Positions 23,577 to 34,639 of a stretch of 64,000 nucleotides of DNA are shown here, in pieces. The notes beneath the pieces are model-generated. The model worked only from the letters and a program-made list of their open reading frames with translations. It was not told where the DNA came from and ran no database searches. How positions within the stretch are numbered: the first letter of the stretch is position 1; each line of letters opens with the position of its first letter. Made by a program: the position numbers and the translations under genes. Origin of the DNA: Syngnathus acus (taxonomy: Eukaryota > Chordata > Actinopteri > Syngnathiformes > Syngnathidae); contig NC_051105.1 of assembly GCF_901709675.1 (NCBI RefSeq), positions 12,882,604 to 12,946,603 on the forward strand. The letters run 5' to 3'.

Positions 23577-25185
23577 TACCGTATTTTCCGCCCTAAAAGG
23601 CGCACCGGGTTATAAGGCGCACCTTCAATGAACGGCCCATTTTAAAACTTTGTCCATATATAAGGCGCACCGGATTATAAGGCGCATAAAATAGAAGCTA
23701 TACTGCATCAAACTGAGGTTGACTAGGGTTGCGGTATGCATCCACTAGCCAATAACCAACGAGCCCTCTGTAAACAATCGCGTTTCTCAAACGATCTCCT
23801 ATAAAATGATCAGAACTGACTAAAGTTCGATCTAACGCATTGGTACTACTTACCTATGTTTCCCTTCCATATCGATCCGTAGATTTACTCGAAACATTAA
23901 CAGAGCAGCCTATTTTGACATGAAATAGCCTGGTACGTATAGCAGCTATCGCAATAGCATTAGCCATCCGCAAAGTCTCACGAGCCTCAGCTCGCAATCT
24001 CTCATGAGCCTCAGCAAAGTGTAAACAATCGCGTTTCTCAAACGATCTCCTATAAAATGATCGGAACTGACTAAAGTTCGATCTAACGCATTGGTACTAC
24101 TTACCTATGTTTCCCTTCCATATCGATCCGTAGATTTACTCGAAACATTAACAGAGCAGCCTATTTTGACATGAAATAGCCTGGTACGTATAGCAGCTAT
24201 CGCAATAGCATTAGCCATCCGCAAAGTCTCACGAGCCTCAGCTCGCAATCTCCCATGAGCCTCAGCAAAGTGTAAACAATCGCGTTTCTCAAACGATCTC
24301 CTATAAAATGATCAGAACTGACTAAAGTTCGATCTAACGCATTGGTACTACTTACCTATGTTTCCCTTCCATATCGATCCGTAGATTTACTCGAAACATT
24401 AACAGAGCAGCCTATTTTGACATGAAATAGCCTGGTACGTATAGCAGCTATCGCAATAGCATTAGCCATCCGCAAAGTCTCACGAGCCTCTGCTCGCAAT
24501 CTCCCATGAGCCTCAGCAAAGTGTAAACAATCGCGTTTCTCAAACGATCTCCTATAAAATGATCAGAACTGACTAAAGTTCGATCTAACGCATTGGTACT
24601 ACTTACCTATGTTTCCCTTCCATATCGATCCGTAGATTTACTCGAAACATTAACAGAGCAGCCTATTTTGACATGAAATAGCCTGGTACGTATAGCAGCT
24701 ATCGCAATAGCATTAGCCATCCGCAAAGTCCCACGAGCCTCAGCTCGCAATCTCCCATGAGCCTCAGCAAAGTGTAAACAATCGCGTTTCTCAAACGATC
24801 TCCTATAAAATGATCGGAACTGACTAAAGTTCGATCTAACGCATTGGTACTACTTACCTATGTTTCCCTTCCATATCGATACGTAGATTTACTCGAAACA
24901 TTAACAGAGCAGCCTATTTTTAAATGAAATAGCCTCGCGGGTACAACAGCTATTCGGTGACGCCCCCTGACTACAGTTGCCGTAATGTTGGGAAGCGATG
25001 CGTAATTTACTAGTCGTACTAAAACGTACTGAAACATTTTGGCAGAGCACTGTGTACAACCAGTATGGATCAACAAATTCATCAATTGATCCATATATAA
25101 GGCGCACTGGCCTATAAGGCGCACTGTCGGCTTTTGAGAAAATTTTAGGTTTTTAGGTGCGCCTTTTAGGGCGGAAAATACGGTA
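23577..25185. mobile_element. TA-flanked MITE with perfect 30-bp termini and internal satellite
   Basis: The left terminus at 23577 starts TACCGTATTTTCCGCCC. The right terminus at 25156-25185 is its exact reverse complement over 30 bp, TA included. A TA duplication suggests a Tc1/mariner-like mode of insertion. Subterminal ATAAGGCGCACC words occur at both ends in opposite orientation. The inside is mostly a 251-bp tandem array. There is no transposase, so the element is non-autonomous. Confidence 0.85.
23770..24950. repeat. 251-bp tandem array, about 4.7 copies
   Basis: Units start with GTAAACAATCGCG at 23770, 24021, 24272, 24523 and 24774, exactly 251 bp apart. The units are almost identical, with isolated substitutions. 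The last unit diverges after about 24920. Confidence 0.95.
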
Positions 25186-25705
25186 CTGTATATCACTGTC
25201 AATAATATTGAACTTTCCAATTATCGTTACACATTTGTGAGTCTTCACCAGAAATCACTATTATAGTTGGCACACAAAATTGTTACAACTTTTAATGAGT
25301 AAAGATGACATTTTAATTACAGCTTAAAATCAATCACTTCACTCACATTGTGGGCAAAACTGTTTTGGGAATAAGGCATTGCTAAATTTGCGTCAAGTTT
25401 CTTAGCAACTCAGTACAGTAATGCAACATAGTATATAAAAGTATGGTCAGTGCGCTATAACATTTCACTATATGCTGTCATCCAGTGGCAGAGCTAGATG
25501 GGGACCATCCCCGGGAACCCCCATCCATTGAAATATGCTTGGAATCCTCCCAGATGCTAGACGAGATAATTTTTTTGTATTTTCAAATTTTTCTGGGAAC
25601 ATATTTCCAAAATCCCACCCATCTCTCAAAGGGAACATGCGTATAATGAACCTCAGCGTTTTCTGAAGAATTTGGGGGGTTTGTATTTTTTATTTTTTTT
25701 GCAGA

Positions 25706-26068
25706 CCCATATTCAAGATTCAAGATTCAAGAGTTTTTATTCGCCATGTTTGAGCGTGCCAAACAAGGAATTTGACTTCGGTAAAACACACCCTCTGTTC
25801 AACATATAGGTGACTAACAACACTCAGGACATGTGAATAATGGCAAAAACAGTGTAGACAAATTCAAAAGGTGTGAAGAGCAGGATGTTATTGCACAGTA
25901 ATGACTCTGAGACTCTAAGAGTGGTGTAAGTTCATCAGAGCAACAGCCTGGGGGAAGAAGCTGTCTCTGTGTCTGCTGGTTTTGGCGTACCGAGCTCTAT
26001 AACGCCGTCCGGAGGGGAGTAGTTCAAACAGACTGCAACCTGGGTGAGAAGGGTCTGTAGAGATGTTA
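25706..26068 (-). mobile_element. Rex1-like LINE copy A3, 3' end
   Basis: A minus-strand 3' tail (ATTCAAGATTCAAGAG) is followed by the end of the RT ([16 protein letters not shown] block at about 25930). The 3' UTR lacks the shared module: GGCAAA joins directly to ACAGTGTAGAC near 25845, as in copy A5. Confidence 0.8.
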
Positions 26069-26258
26069 CCGTATCCTTTAGCCTGTTGTTGCCTATTCAT
26101 GTCTGTTCTTGGTGTTGGATTTTCTCAAATAAAATTCCCCCAAAAATGCGACTTATACTCCGGTGCGACTTATATATGTTTTTTTTCTTCTTTATTATGC
26201 ATTTTCTGGCTGGTGCGACTTATACTCTGGAGCGACTTATAGTCCGGAAAATACGGTA
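26067..26258 (-). mobile_element. MITE related to 33182-33352
   Basis: The right end is clear: GCGACTTATA words then AGTCCGGAAAATACGG and TA. The left end (TACCGTATCC) is degenerate. It sits at a TA at the edge of LINE A3. Confidence 0.6.
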
Positions 26259-27587
26259 CTTAATTAATACTGAATTGAATGGGTGAAAACAATGAGAAAA
26301 TGCCAATATGCCAGAGGGTAATAGCTCGCAGCAACCTTTTTTTGATTTGGGGGAAGAAAAGAACTTTTCATTTTGGAATGATGAACTTGGTTCAAAATAT
26401 TTCAATTACGGACAATGAACTGAATAACTTTATTTTACAATTTGTGAATTGAACTTTGAACTAGTTCATGGAGAAAATGAATTTACCCAACACTGCTGGT
26501 AATATTCATTTTTGTTTAAGTCCAGAAATAAACACCCTTTAGAAACGGGGACATGTGAGGAAAAAAAACCTCATCTCTGCTGACAATTATATTTATGATA
26601 ATAATCATAATACTATTGGACTGCGGTGCTGGACTGTTTGCCTCTTCAGCAATATCTCCTTTCCTTTTCATTATCTGTCCCAATGCAAAACAGACAGTCT
26701 GAAAAAAGAGACAATGAGGAGCACTTCCTGGACCTCTAAGGGAAAAATGTTGAATCAGATCACAATCAAAATGTTAATTACAAAACCACCACCATCCATG
26801 TAGCCATGACCCCCTCTATTTACTTCCCAGCCAGTATCATTTGGTCATGACTGCACAGTAAAATCAGAAAACACACCTAATCTACACTCCTGATCAAAAT
26901 CTTAAAACCAGTTAAAAACTTGCATGAATTTACATTTTGCACGGTTGAATCATAAAGGGACACTAAGTGGGCTGAACATTGGCACTATAATAGGTCCAGA
27001 GTGGTACCTCTACTTACAAACTAAATTTCCTCCACGATTGGGTTTGTAAGTAGAAAGTAGAAGCGACGTTTCCCATAGAAATCAATATAAAAGAAAAATA
27101 TGCGTTCCAGACCATCCCAAAAGTCTCATTTTTGGCCTATTATTCTGTGTAAAACACACAGAAAACCAAAACAACAGTTCTTTTTTTTATTTTTCAAACC
27201 TTTATAACGAAAAATAATGTCACTTTATTCTTGACCTAACTTTGGTTAGGGAGGGGGGAACCTGTTCAAATTTTCTACACTTGCTAAAAATACCCTGAGA
27301 AGACGCAGAAAAAGTCAGGCTAATAAATTATTGTATGCTTCCACGTACTCCCTGCAATGTGCTCACATACTCGTCATTACTTTTTGGTGCAATTCATGAA
27401 TTTTCCGACCGTATGATTGACCATCCAACGCACCTCGCGTTCTGCAGGTCAGAACTAAAAAAAAATAAAGTAAAAGGAACCCAACTTCTAAAGCTGAAAA
27501 TTGACAAACAAAACTGTGTGTTCATGTTTTTATTAAAAACAAACTGGTACTGTCTGCTGCACAGTAACGGCTTCCGCCTTTCATTCA
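26259..27587. other. Mostly unassigned; Tigger-like sequence near 27000
   Basis: Sequence from about 26997 (GAGTGGTACCTCTACTTACA, then AGACCATCCC near 27110) resembles a pogo/Tigger-type MITE terminus. The rest is AT-rich with no recognised gene. The 5' UTR of the L2-like LINE may begin before 27588. Confidence 0.4.
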
Positions 27588-28253
27588 ATGCATGCGCACT
27601 TCCTAGAGCAGAATAGTGTGATAACAGTAGATGTGGCGGACACAGACGCGGACTGTAGTCAGCCCGCTAGCCCAGTTAGCATTAGCCCCAAGCGGCTTGC
27701 TAATCGCGATGAGCCAGGTAAGACGCATAGCCGTCCAAAGTCATCTCGGTCTACTGGCCCTCGCACCTTGGTCATAGGTGACTCCATTACCCGAAACATC
27801 ACGCTTAAAAATCCAGCCACGGTAATGTGTATTCCTGGGGTCAGAGCACCCGACATAGAAGCTTATCTTAGGGATCTGACTCGCAATAGGCCTAGTCAAC
27901 AGCGTAGTTCCAACTACACTAGCTACTCGGACATAGTGATACACGTCGGCGCCAATGATGTTAGGATGAGGCAATCAGAGATGACAAAGAAAAACATAGC
28001 GAGGACTTGTGATCTCGCGAGAAAGATGAGTCGGCATCGAGTATTTGTCTCTGGCCCCCTGCCTGGAAGAGGCACTGATGAGAGGTTTAGTAGATTAGTC
28101 TCCCTTAATCAATGGATGGCTGGGTTCTATAAAAAGCAGGGACTGTATTTTACAGATAACTGGTCCTCCTTCTGGGGCCGCCCCGACCTGCTGAGGAAGG
28201 ACGGCCTTCATCCTAACCGTGAAGGCGCCTTCACTCTCACTCTAGGAATATAG
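27588..28253 (+). CDS. L2-like ORF1: SGNH (GDSL-type) esterase
   Basis: A 221-codon open frame. Block I, VIGDSITRN (residues 62-70), supplies the nucleophile Ser66. Block III, HVGANDVR, gives Asn123. Block V, DGLHPN (205-210), gives Asp205 and His208. The spacing fits SGNH hydrolases. The N-terminal 55 residues are Ser/Pro/Lys rich and may bind nucleic acid. Esterase ORF1 proteins are known in CR1 and fish L2 elements, where the substrate is unclear. All catalytic residues look intact, though ORF2 downstream is dead. The start Met is tentative. Confidence 0.8.
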   Translation: MHAHFLEQNSVITVDVADTDADCSQPASPVSISPKRLANRDEPGKTHSRPKSSRSTGPRTLVIGDSITRNITLKNPATVMCIPGVRAPDIEAYLRDLTRNRPSQQRSSNYTSYSDIVIHVGANDVRMRQSEMTKKNIARTCDLARKMSRHRVFVSGPLPGRGTDERFSRLVSLNQWMAGFYKKQGLYFTDNWSSFWGRPDLLRKDGLHPNREGAFTLTLGI

Positions 28254-28689
28254 ATAACTGTCTGAGCCACTCATGACAGGTCACTTTAGAGCAGGCCGGG
28301 GCACAGGTGACTAGACCACCTGTTAGGATGGGTTTGGAGTCTGTTAAGTTAAAGTTAACTAGCGCTAGGCTAGACTTCCAGCATGCACATAGCTCCTTGT
28401 GTAGACTAGAGCGTCACAGTTTGAATAGTGCTACAGTACACGTGAACACACTTTCTACTGAGGTAGTAGACAAATCCAATCACTCCACCCCGACCGGTAT
28501 CGCTGATGAAACGGTGCCTGTTTCAGATAATATTAAATGTGTACCAAATATTTACTATCAAATTCCCACGGTCCTATCGTCCCACCGCGTTAATAAACAT
28601 TTGAGAGGTGATATCAGGCCTCGAGAACACAATCTTACTCGCATTTCGTTTAAAAATCCTTGGATAGATACGAACCCTGATCGACCGAT

Positions 28690-29560
28690 TACACTTAAAC
28701 TCGGTTTTATGAATATTAGATCGCTTCATACAAAAGCAGTTCTCGTTAATGACCTCATCACGGAACATAATCTAAACGTTTTTGGGTCTTTGCGAGACCT
28801 GGTTAAAACCTAATGAACTGCTGCCGCTTAATGAGGCCTCGCCTCCAAATTTTGTGAGCTCGCATGTGGCGTGTCCTCGAAAAAAGGGTGGGGGTGTCGC
28901 CCTCATCTAAAATGCCGATCTTAGATTTAAGCCTCGTTCGATTAACGTATTTAAAACATTTGAAGTTCTCACTGTCCGATCCACCGCTTTACCGTCATTT
29001 TATCTTGCTGTTATTTACCGTCCACCCGGGGCTTACTCTGGCTTCCTGGATGAATTTTCAGAATTCGCGGCTGATGTAGTGACAAATGCGGATAATATAA
29101 TAATCATGGGCGATTTCAATATCCACATGAATTTACCGTCAGAGCCACTTACTTCAGCGTTTCAAACTTTAACTGATACGTTTGGTTTTACGCAAGCCGT
29201 ACAGGCAGCAACGCATAAGAATGGAAATACCTTAGATCTGGTATTATCCCGAGGACTGGCAACCTCAAATATAACAGTACTGCCATACACTACTGTTTTG
29301 TCTGATCATTACTTAATAAAATTAGAAATTTTAGTTCTTTGTCAAAGACAAGAGAGCAACCAGAATTATAGCAGCCGTAATATTAACTCCATGACTGCAA
29401 CTGCGTTATCTGAGTTACTGTCGCCGGCAACTGCCATATTTCCCGCATATATCGGCTCTATTGATAATCTTACAAATGAATTCAATACGACATTGTTAAA
29501 TGCCATCGACTCTGTGGCGCCGCTACGTCTGAAAACTCGCCGTAGATTGTCTACTCCGTG
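28690..29560 (+). pseudogene. L2-like ORF2 endonuclease
   Basis: Pieces in several frames: GFMNIRSLHTKAVLVNDLI, then GGGV-like and AVIYRPPG-like remnants near 29010, then IIIMGDFNIHM (the catalytic GDFN motif) at about 29095, LDLVLSRGL and LSDHYLIKLEI, which together form an exonuclease-endonuclease-phosphatase fold. Frameshifts separate the first and later parts. Confidence 0.75.
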
Positions 29561-29639
29561 ATTCACAGATGAAACACGTACGCTTAAGCAATTATGTAGA
29601 AAGCATGAGCGCAAATGGCATTTAACCAAACTTGAGGTT

Positions 29640-30330
29640 TTCCATCAGGCATGGAATATAAAGATGCGCTTATCTTAGCAAAAACTCGTTATTTTTCGCA
29701 AGTCATTAATCTCAATAAAAACAATCCTAAATACCTATTTGATACGATGGCAAAGCTAACACTACGCCAGCCGACCCCCGATAGCTCCTTCCACTCAGCT
29801 GACGAGTTCATGAAATTTTTCGCTCGAAAGATTGAATCCATTAGGGATGACATCAAGAGGACCATTCCAATCGCTCAGTCGAGACCGCCGATTACCGGCG
29901 CTGACAATCATGCAATAACCCTCTCAAATTTTAAAAGCGTGTCCCTTGAAAGGCTTACATAATTGGTTACTGGGGCTAAACAAACAACATGTTTACTCGA
30001 CCCGCTTCCAGCCAAACTATTGAAAAAATTATTTCAAATTTTAGGACCGTCCGTCTTAAATATAATTAATCTGTCCGTCTCCTCTGGGATAGTGCCAACA
30101 GCCTTTAAAACCGCTATCATTAAACCGTTACTTAAGCGACCAAATCTTGACCCGGACTGTCTCAGTAATTATAGGCCAGTTTCAAACCTCCCATTCATAG
30201 CAAAACTTCTTGAAAAAGTAGTAGCGCAGCAGCTTATTGATTACATGGTCGCCAATAATCAATATGAATCTTTTCAGTCAGGTTTTAGAGCGAATCATTC
30301 CACTGAGACAGCACTTGCTAAAGTGACTAC
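29640..30330 (+). pseudogene. L2-like ORF2 reverse transcriptase, first half
   Basis: DPLPAKLLKKL, KTAIIKPLLKRPNLD, LSNYRPVSNLPFIAKLLEK and FQSGFRANHSTETALAKVT mark the fingers and palm entry of an L2-group RT. The frame is interrupted at 30329 by LINE D; the remaining RT continues after 31319. Confidence 0.8.
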
Positions 30331-30592
30331 TGACCACCTCCACAGCTGAGCTGTTGATGATCAGTGGAGCGTGGTGAGGCTGGTTCTTCCTGAAGTCGAC
30401 GATGATCTCCTTCGTCTTCTCCACATTCAGGATCAGGCTATTTTCTCTGCACCAGCAGTTGGTGGGCTGGTGCAGAGAAAATAGCCTGATCCTGAATGTG
30501 GAGAAGACGAAGGAGATCATCGTCGACTTCAGGAAGAACCAGCCTCACCACGCTCCACTGATCATCAACAGCTCAGCTGTGGAGGTGGTCAG
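30330..30592. repeat. Perfect 127-bp inverted repeat, 9-bp loop
   Basis: The arms are 30330-30456 and 30466-30592, with no mismatch that I can see; the spacer is AGTTGGTGG. Both arms are LINE D coding sequence (CRENSLILNVEKTK region). Confidence 0.9.
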
Positions 30593-31067
30593 CAGCACTA
30601 AATTCCTGGGAGTCCACATCACAGACGACCTCACCTGGACTGTGAACACCACAACACTGGTCAAGAGGGCACAGAAGCGCTTGTACTTCCTGCGGAGGAT
30701 GAGGAGAGCCCACCTGCCCCCACCCATCATGAGGACGTTCTACCGAAGCACCATAGAGAGCATTCTGACAAGCTGTCTCTCGGTGTGGTGTGGAGGTTGC
30801 AGCGCCTCCGATTGGAAGAACCTGAGGAGAGTGGTGAGGACAGCAGAGAGGATCATCGGTGCTCCTCTTCCCTCCATTCAGGACTTGTCATCCCAGCGCT
30901 GCGTGTCCCGAGCCCGAAATATTATCAGTGACCCATCACACCCCCACCATGGACTGTTCTCCCTGCTGCCCTCTGGGAAGAGGTTTCGCAGCATCCGCTG
31001 CAGGTCCACCAGGTTCTGCAATAGTTTTTTCCCTGCTGTCGTCAGACTATTGAACATTCAAACGTAG
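30458..31067 (+). pseudogene. LINE D RT C-terminal part
   Basis: About 200 open codons: LVGWCRENSLILN, KEIIVDFRK, KFLGVHITDDLTW, QKRLYFLRRMRRAHLP, TIESILTSCLSVW, and C-terminal STRFCNSFFPAVVRLLN. The fingers, palm and active site are absent because of 5' truncation. Confidence 0.8.
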
Positions 31068-31319
31068 CATTCCTCTGCACACTTGTAAATACTGCTTTTG
31101 TCTCCTGCACTGTTCACATACTTTATCACTGCTGCACTTTGTACTTTATAATTATCTTATTTCATATTTCTTATATAAAATGTCACTTTTTTTTTTTTTT
31201 TAACCAGCCGAAATACCTCTACATTGCTGAAAGCCGTATGCAACGAAATTTCGTTTTTGTACACACCTAGTGTTGACAAAATGACAATAAAGTTCTGTCT
31301 AAGTCTAAGTCTAAGACTA

Positions 31320-32290
31320 ATGATCTCCTCATAGCTATGGATTCAAACACTTCATCGGTATTGTTATACTCGATCTTAGTGCTGCCTTCCACACTGTAGA
31401 CTTCGATATTTTATTAGAGCGTCTTAAAAGTTGTGTTGGTATTTCAGGGTCAGCACTAGGCTGGTTCTATTCCTATCTATCAGACAGGACGCACCAAGTG
31501 GTCCATGGCAATACGTCCTCTGAGCTCTATAATGTTATGTGTGGTGTCCCACACCTACTCGATTATATGATTCCGCTTGGGGACATAATACGTAAATATA
31601 ATATATATATTACAACACTTATTTAAGGAAACCACTATAACTATAGATAACCGTACTATCACTCAGAGCGATACTGTAACTAATCTCGAGGTAATATTTG
31701 ACCAAACGCTCTCCTTTCAAAAGCACATTAAGAATATAACCAGAATTGCATTTTTTCACCTTCGTAATATTGCTAAGATTCATCCGATCCTCTCGACCGG
31801 TGATGCGGAAACTATTATACATGCGTTCATCACGTCGCGCCTGGACTACTGTAATGCATCATTCTCTGGTCTTCCTAAGTCCAGCATCAAAAGTCTACAG
31901 TTAGTACAAAATGCTGCTGCGAGGCTGCTCTCACGGGCAAGAACATTTGATCACATTACCCAAATATCAGCCAACTTACATTGGCTCCCGGTCCATTTAA
32001 GATGTGACTTCGAGGTTCTTCTATTAACCTATAAATCATTGCATGGCTTAGCGCCTTCATATCTCGTCGACCTAGTTGTTCCTTATGTTCCGTCTCGTAA
32101 CCTTCGTTAGCGAAACGCTAGTCTTTTGGTGACACAGAGGGCCAAGAAAATGTCTGCAGGGTCTAGAGCATTTTCTATTCGGGCTCCAGAGCTTTGGACT
32201 GCCCTATCAATGGATATTAGAACTGCTACCTAGAAACATTTAAGACACGTTTAAAGACACATTTCTATGATATGGCCTTAAATTAACCTG
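31320..32290 (+). pseudogene. L2-like ORF2 reverse transcriptase, second half
   Basis: LDLSAAFHTVDFDILLERL continues the RT in the frame left at 30329. The active-site block is deleted near 31560. SRLDYCNAS-like, LVQNAAARLLSRA and LHWLPVHLRCDFEVLLLTYKSL follow. Several stops. Confidence 0.8.
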
Positions 32291-32479
32291 TAGTGGCCGA
32301 TTCGGCTGGGTGGATGGTTAGGTGACACCCAAGCTGACAGCGGCTATCTGGATTCTCGTGGACCTATTCAGGATGAGGGAACTGCAGCTTACCCTCCTCG
32401 AAGACACTGCCAGGACAATCGAGGGCACCTCCGGCAGCTCTTCGCTTTGACTTGGACATCCACTTTTTCATTGATTTTC

Positions 32480-32663
32480 ATATTACGTATTTTATGTGCC
32501 CTCTCTGCATCCATTGCAGCCTGGTGATCCTGAAAGGGGGATCCTTCCATCTGTGGTCCCTTCTCAAGGTTTCTCATTTTTCCCCTGGTAGGGTTTTTTT
32601 GAGTTTTTCCTTGCCTTTTTGGGAGCTTAAGATCAAGGGATGCTTTGAGAATAATTGTCAATT
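32480..32663 (+). repeat. Shared LINE 3'-UTR module (L2-like copy)
   Basis: CTCTGCATCCATTGCAGCCT, ATCTGTGGTC, TCTCAAGGTTTCTCATTT, GAGTTTTTCCTTGCC and TTAAGATCA words match the 3' UTRs of Rex1-like copies A1 (about 3397-3558), A2 and A4 (41530-41712). Confidence 0.8.
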
Positions 32664-32859
32664 GTTTGTCTATGTGAAGCCCTTTGATTTAGGGCTATAC
32701 AAATAAACTTGACTTGACTTCCACGGCAGGAGATACCTATTTTCACGGTACCTACTTTGGCACAACAGGCAAGTATTCCAATGCGTATTGTTTCCTGGCT
32801 TGGTTTGTCATGTTCTGTTGAGACCTAGTGTCTAGATAGCAGAACAAATTCTGCTTCCG

Positions 32860-33115
32860 AATATGGGTCTCTGTGTCTCAGACACGATCAGTTGCCAAAG
32901 TTGACCACGTCAGCTGCGAAGTGAAGCTCTCCGCTTCTCGCAGACGTCGGCCACTCGACCAGCCACGCAGTGAGAAGGCTTGCTGCGGACTGGGTAGGCT
33001 GAACAGCCACGCAGTGAGGATGCTTCCCGCAGACCGAGTCGAATGAACAACCGGACAGTGAGGAGGCTCTCTTCTCGCTGCAGACTGCGTCGGCCAGTTG
33101 GCCACGCAGCGAGTA
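32860..33115. repeat. Degenerate minisatellite, about 44-50 bp period
   Basis: Four units end in CACGCAGTGAG-like words (near 32973, 33020, 33063, 33112) with GCAGAC and TCGGCC words between. The units are diverged. Confidence 0.6.
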
Positions 33116-33181
33116 AATTAGTAGGGCTAGATATCTCTTCTAGGTTAGTAGGGTTACATGACTTGTATTACTACATTATTA

Positions 33182-33352
33182 CCGTAATTTTCGGACTATA
33201 AGTCGCGGTTTTTTTTTCATAGTTTGGGTGGGGGGGCGACTTATACTCAGGAGCGATTTATATACATATATATGGGTTTTTTTCACTTTTTTGGGCATTT
33301 TATGGCTGGTGCGACTTATACTCCGGTGCGACTTATAGTCCGAAAATTACGG
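33182..33352. mobile_element. 171-bp MITE, TA target duplication
   Basis: Perfect 25-bp inverted termini begin CCGTAATTTTCGGACTATAA and are flanked by TA on both sides. Internal GCGACTTATA repeats. No coding capacity. Related in termini to 23577-25185 and 26067-26258. Confidence 0.85.
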
Positions 33353-33354
33353 TA

Positions 33355-34600
33355 GTTATCCCTTTAAATAACAAACAACCTGTTTTGACACAAAATAATC
33401 ACTGGGCCTTTATTACAGATTGATCCAACAGTCTGGTGTATTCAGCAGCTTTTCCCGTATGCCCCACTCGAGAATTGAACTCACTTTGCTACCATGTCAT
33501 CAGGTTGAGAGCACAGGGCACTGACCACTCAGATAGAAGCCCTTGCCACTACCACAGTAGTCAGCACCACTTGCATGAAATTATTTGCAAAGTGGTTGAA
33601 TACACTCCTGAAAAATCCCCAAATTCCCCTCACTATCCTACTGTAGCTATTTTACGACGAACATGAGGTTACATTTCATAACGTTAGCCGACACACAGTT
33701 TGACTATTAACAGCAAAATCTTTTCTTCTTCTTATTATTATTATTATTATTATTATTTAAGGGGAATAAAAGCAGGGAAAAACCTAATCGGGCATGTTTT
33801 GGCGACTAAATAGCCGCCCACTCGCGGTGCTCCCGGGCCGAAAGTCAGACTACCTCTAGCTACGAGGTTACCTGGTAGTAGCATTATACTTCTCAAAGAT
33901 AAAGCCATGCATGTCTTATAAGTACACACACCCGTAAGATAATTTTTAAACTGCCAAGCTTTTGTATGATCGCAAGCTCTCACCTGTGTAGTGAGGAGGA
34001 AACCCGAAGAGAAAATGGTCGAGATTAGTGTACTGCCAATCCGGCAGGAGGATTCTAACTTGCCATCTGCTGTCGGCATAGTTGTAAAAAGCACTCGTGG
34101 TCGATCAGTAATATCCAATATCCAGTCCAGATTGTACGTATATCTCATGTCATTCCCACCAAAGTGAGATGTGAATGGAATCAGTGGCATGCTGGACCAA
34201 CTTCACTGTCAATGTGGCTACATCAGTGGTAAGTCATGTGATGTCTATAACCTGGACTACATCACTGAATTGGGGAGAATTCTTCTTGAGGAATAATCCA
34301 ACAATTGAAGCATCTCAACACATTAATTAGTACACCTAAATCTCGATTTTTACTCGCTTCGATCCTATGCAACTTTCTGTCTAACACTGTTTGGTAATGG
34401 ACCCCAATTTTTTTTGTCATAAATACATTTTCAAGTAGTATTTTAAATGAACAATATCGATTGTACGTACCTAAATGCCTTGCGCGTAAACTTTAGCGCA
34501 AGTGATTTGATGAATTTCCGTGACCAATTTAAAGGCATTTGATAATAAGAAGTCGGGCTGTTTGATCTTTATGACTGCATTATTACAGTGTTAATGATAG
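33355..34600. other. Unassigned region
   Basis: A (TTA)n run lies at 33725-33757. The minus-strand 145-codon frame at 33753-34190 shows no domain that I recognise. Otherwise nothing. Confidence 0.4.
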
Positions 34601-34639
34601 CAAGGATTGTTTCTTATTTCCATTTCATAATAAAAAATG

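Larger units (their letters stand above)
23440..25287. repeat. 122-bp tandem dimer split by a MITE
   Basis: Unit 1 runs 23440-23561. Unit 2 begins again with CGATAAACGAGG at 23562, stops at the TA at 23576-23577, and resumes after 25185 with CTGTATATCACTG, continuing to about 25287. The units are nearly identical over the shared parts. Confidence 0.85.
30330..31314 (+). mobile_element. LINE D insertion with 5' inversion
   Basis: A 5'-truncated Rex1-related LINE inserted in the L2-like RT. GACTA flanks it at 30325-30329 and 31315-31319. It opens with a 127-bp perfect foldback, followed by RT thumb and C-terminal sequence, a 3' UTR and a repeated GTCTAA tail. Confidence 0.85.
27588..32722 (+). 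mobile_element. L2-like LINE with esterase ORF1, interrupted
   Basis: About 4.1 kb of plus-strand element when the 1-kb LINE D insertion is ignored. Order: ORF1, endonuclease, RT, 3' UTR with the shared module, then an ATAAACTTGACTTGACTT tail. ORF2 has several frameshifts. The presence of an ORF1 esterase is a CR1/L2-group character. The 5' limit is uncertain. Confidence 0.85.

Noticed and set aside
23770-24950. Regular tandem array, considered as CRISPR
   Set aside because: The whole 251-bp unit repeats with no unique spacers, and the window is vertebrate.
33753-34190. 145-codon minus frame
   Set aside because: No domain, signal or conservation visible; chance length in single-copy DNA.
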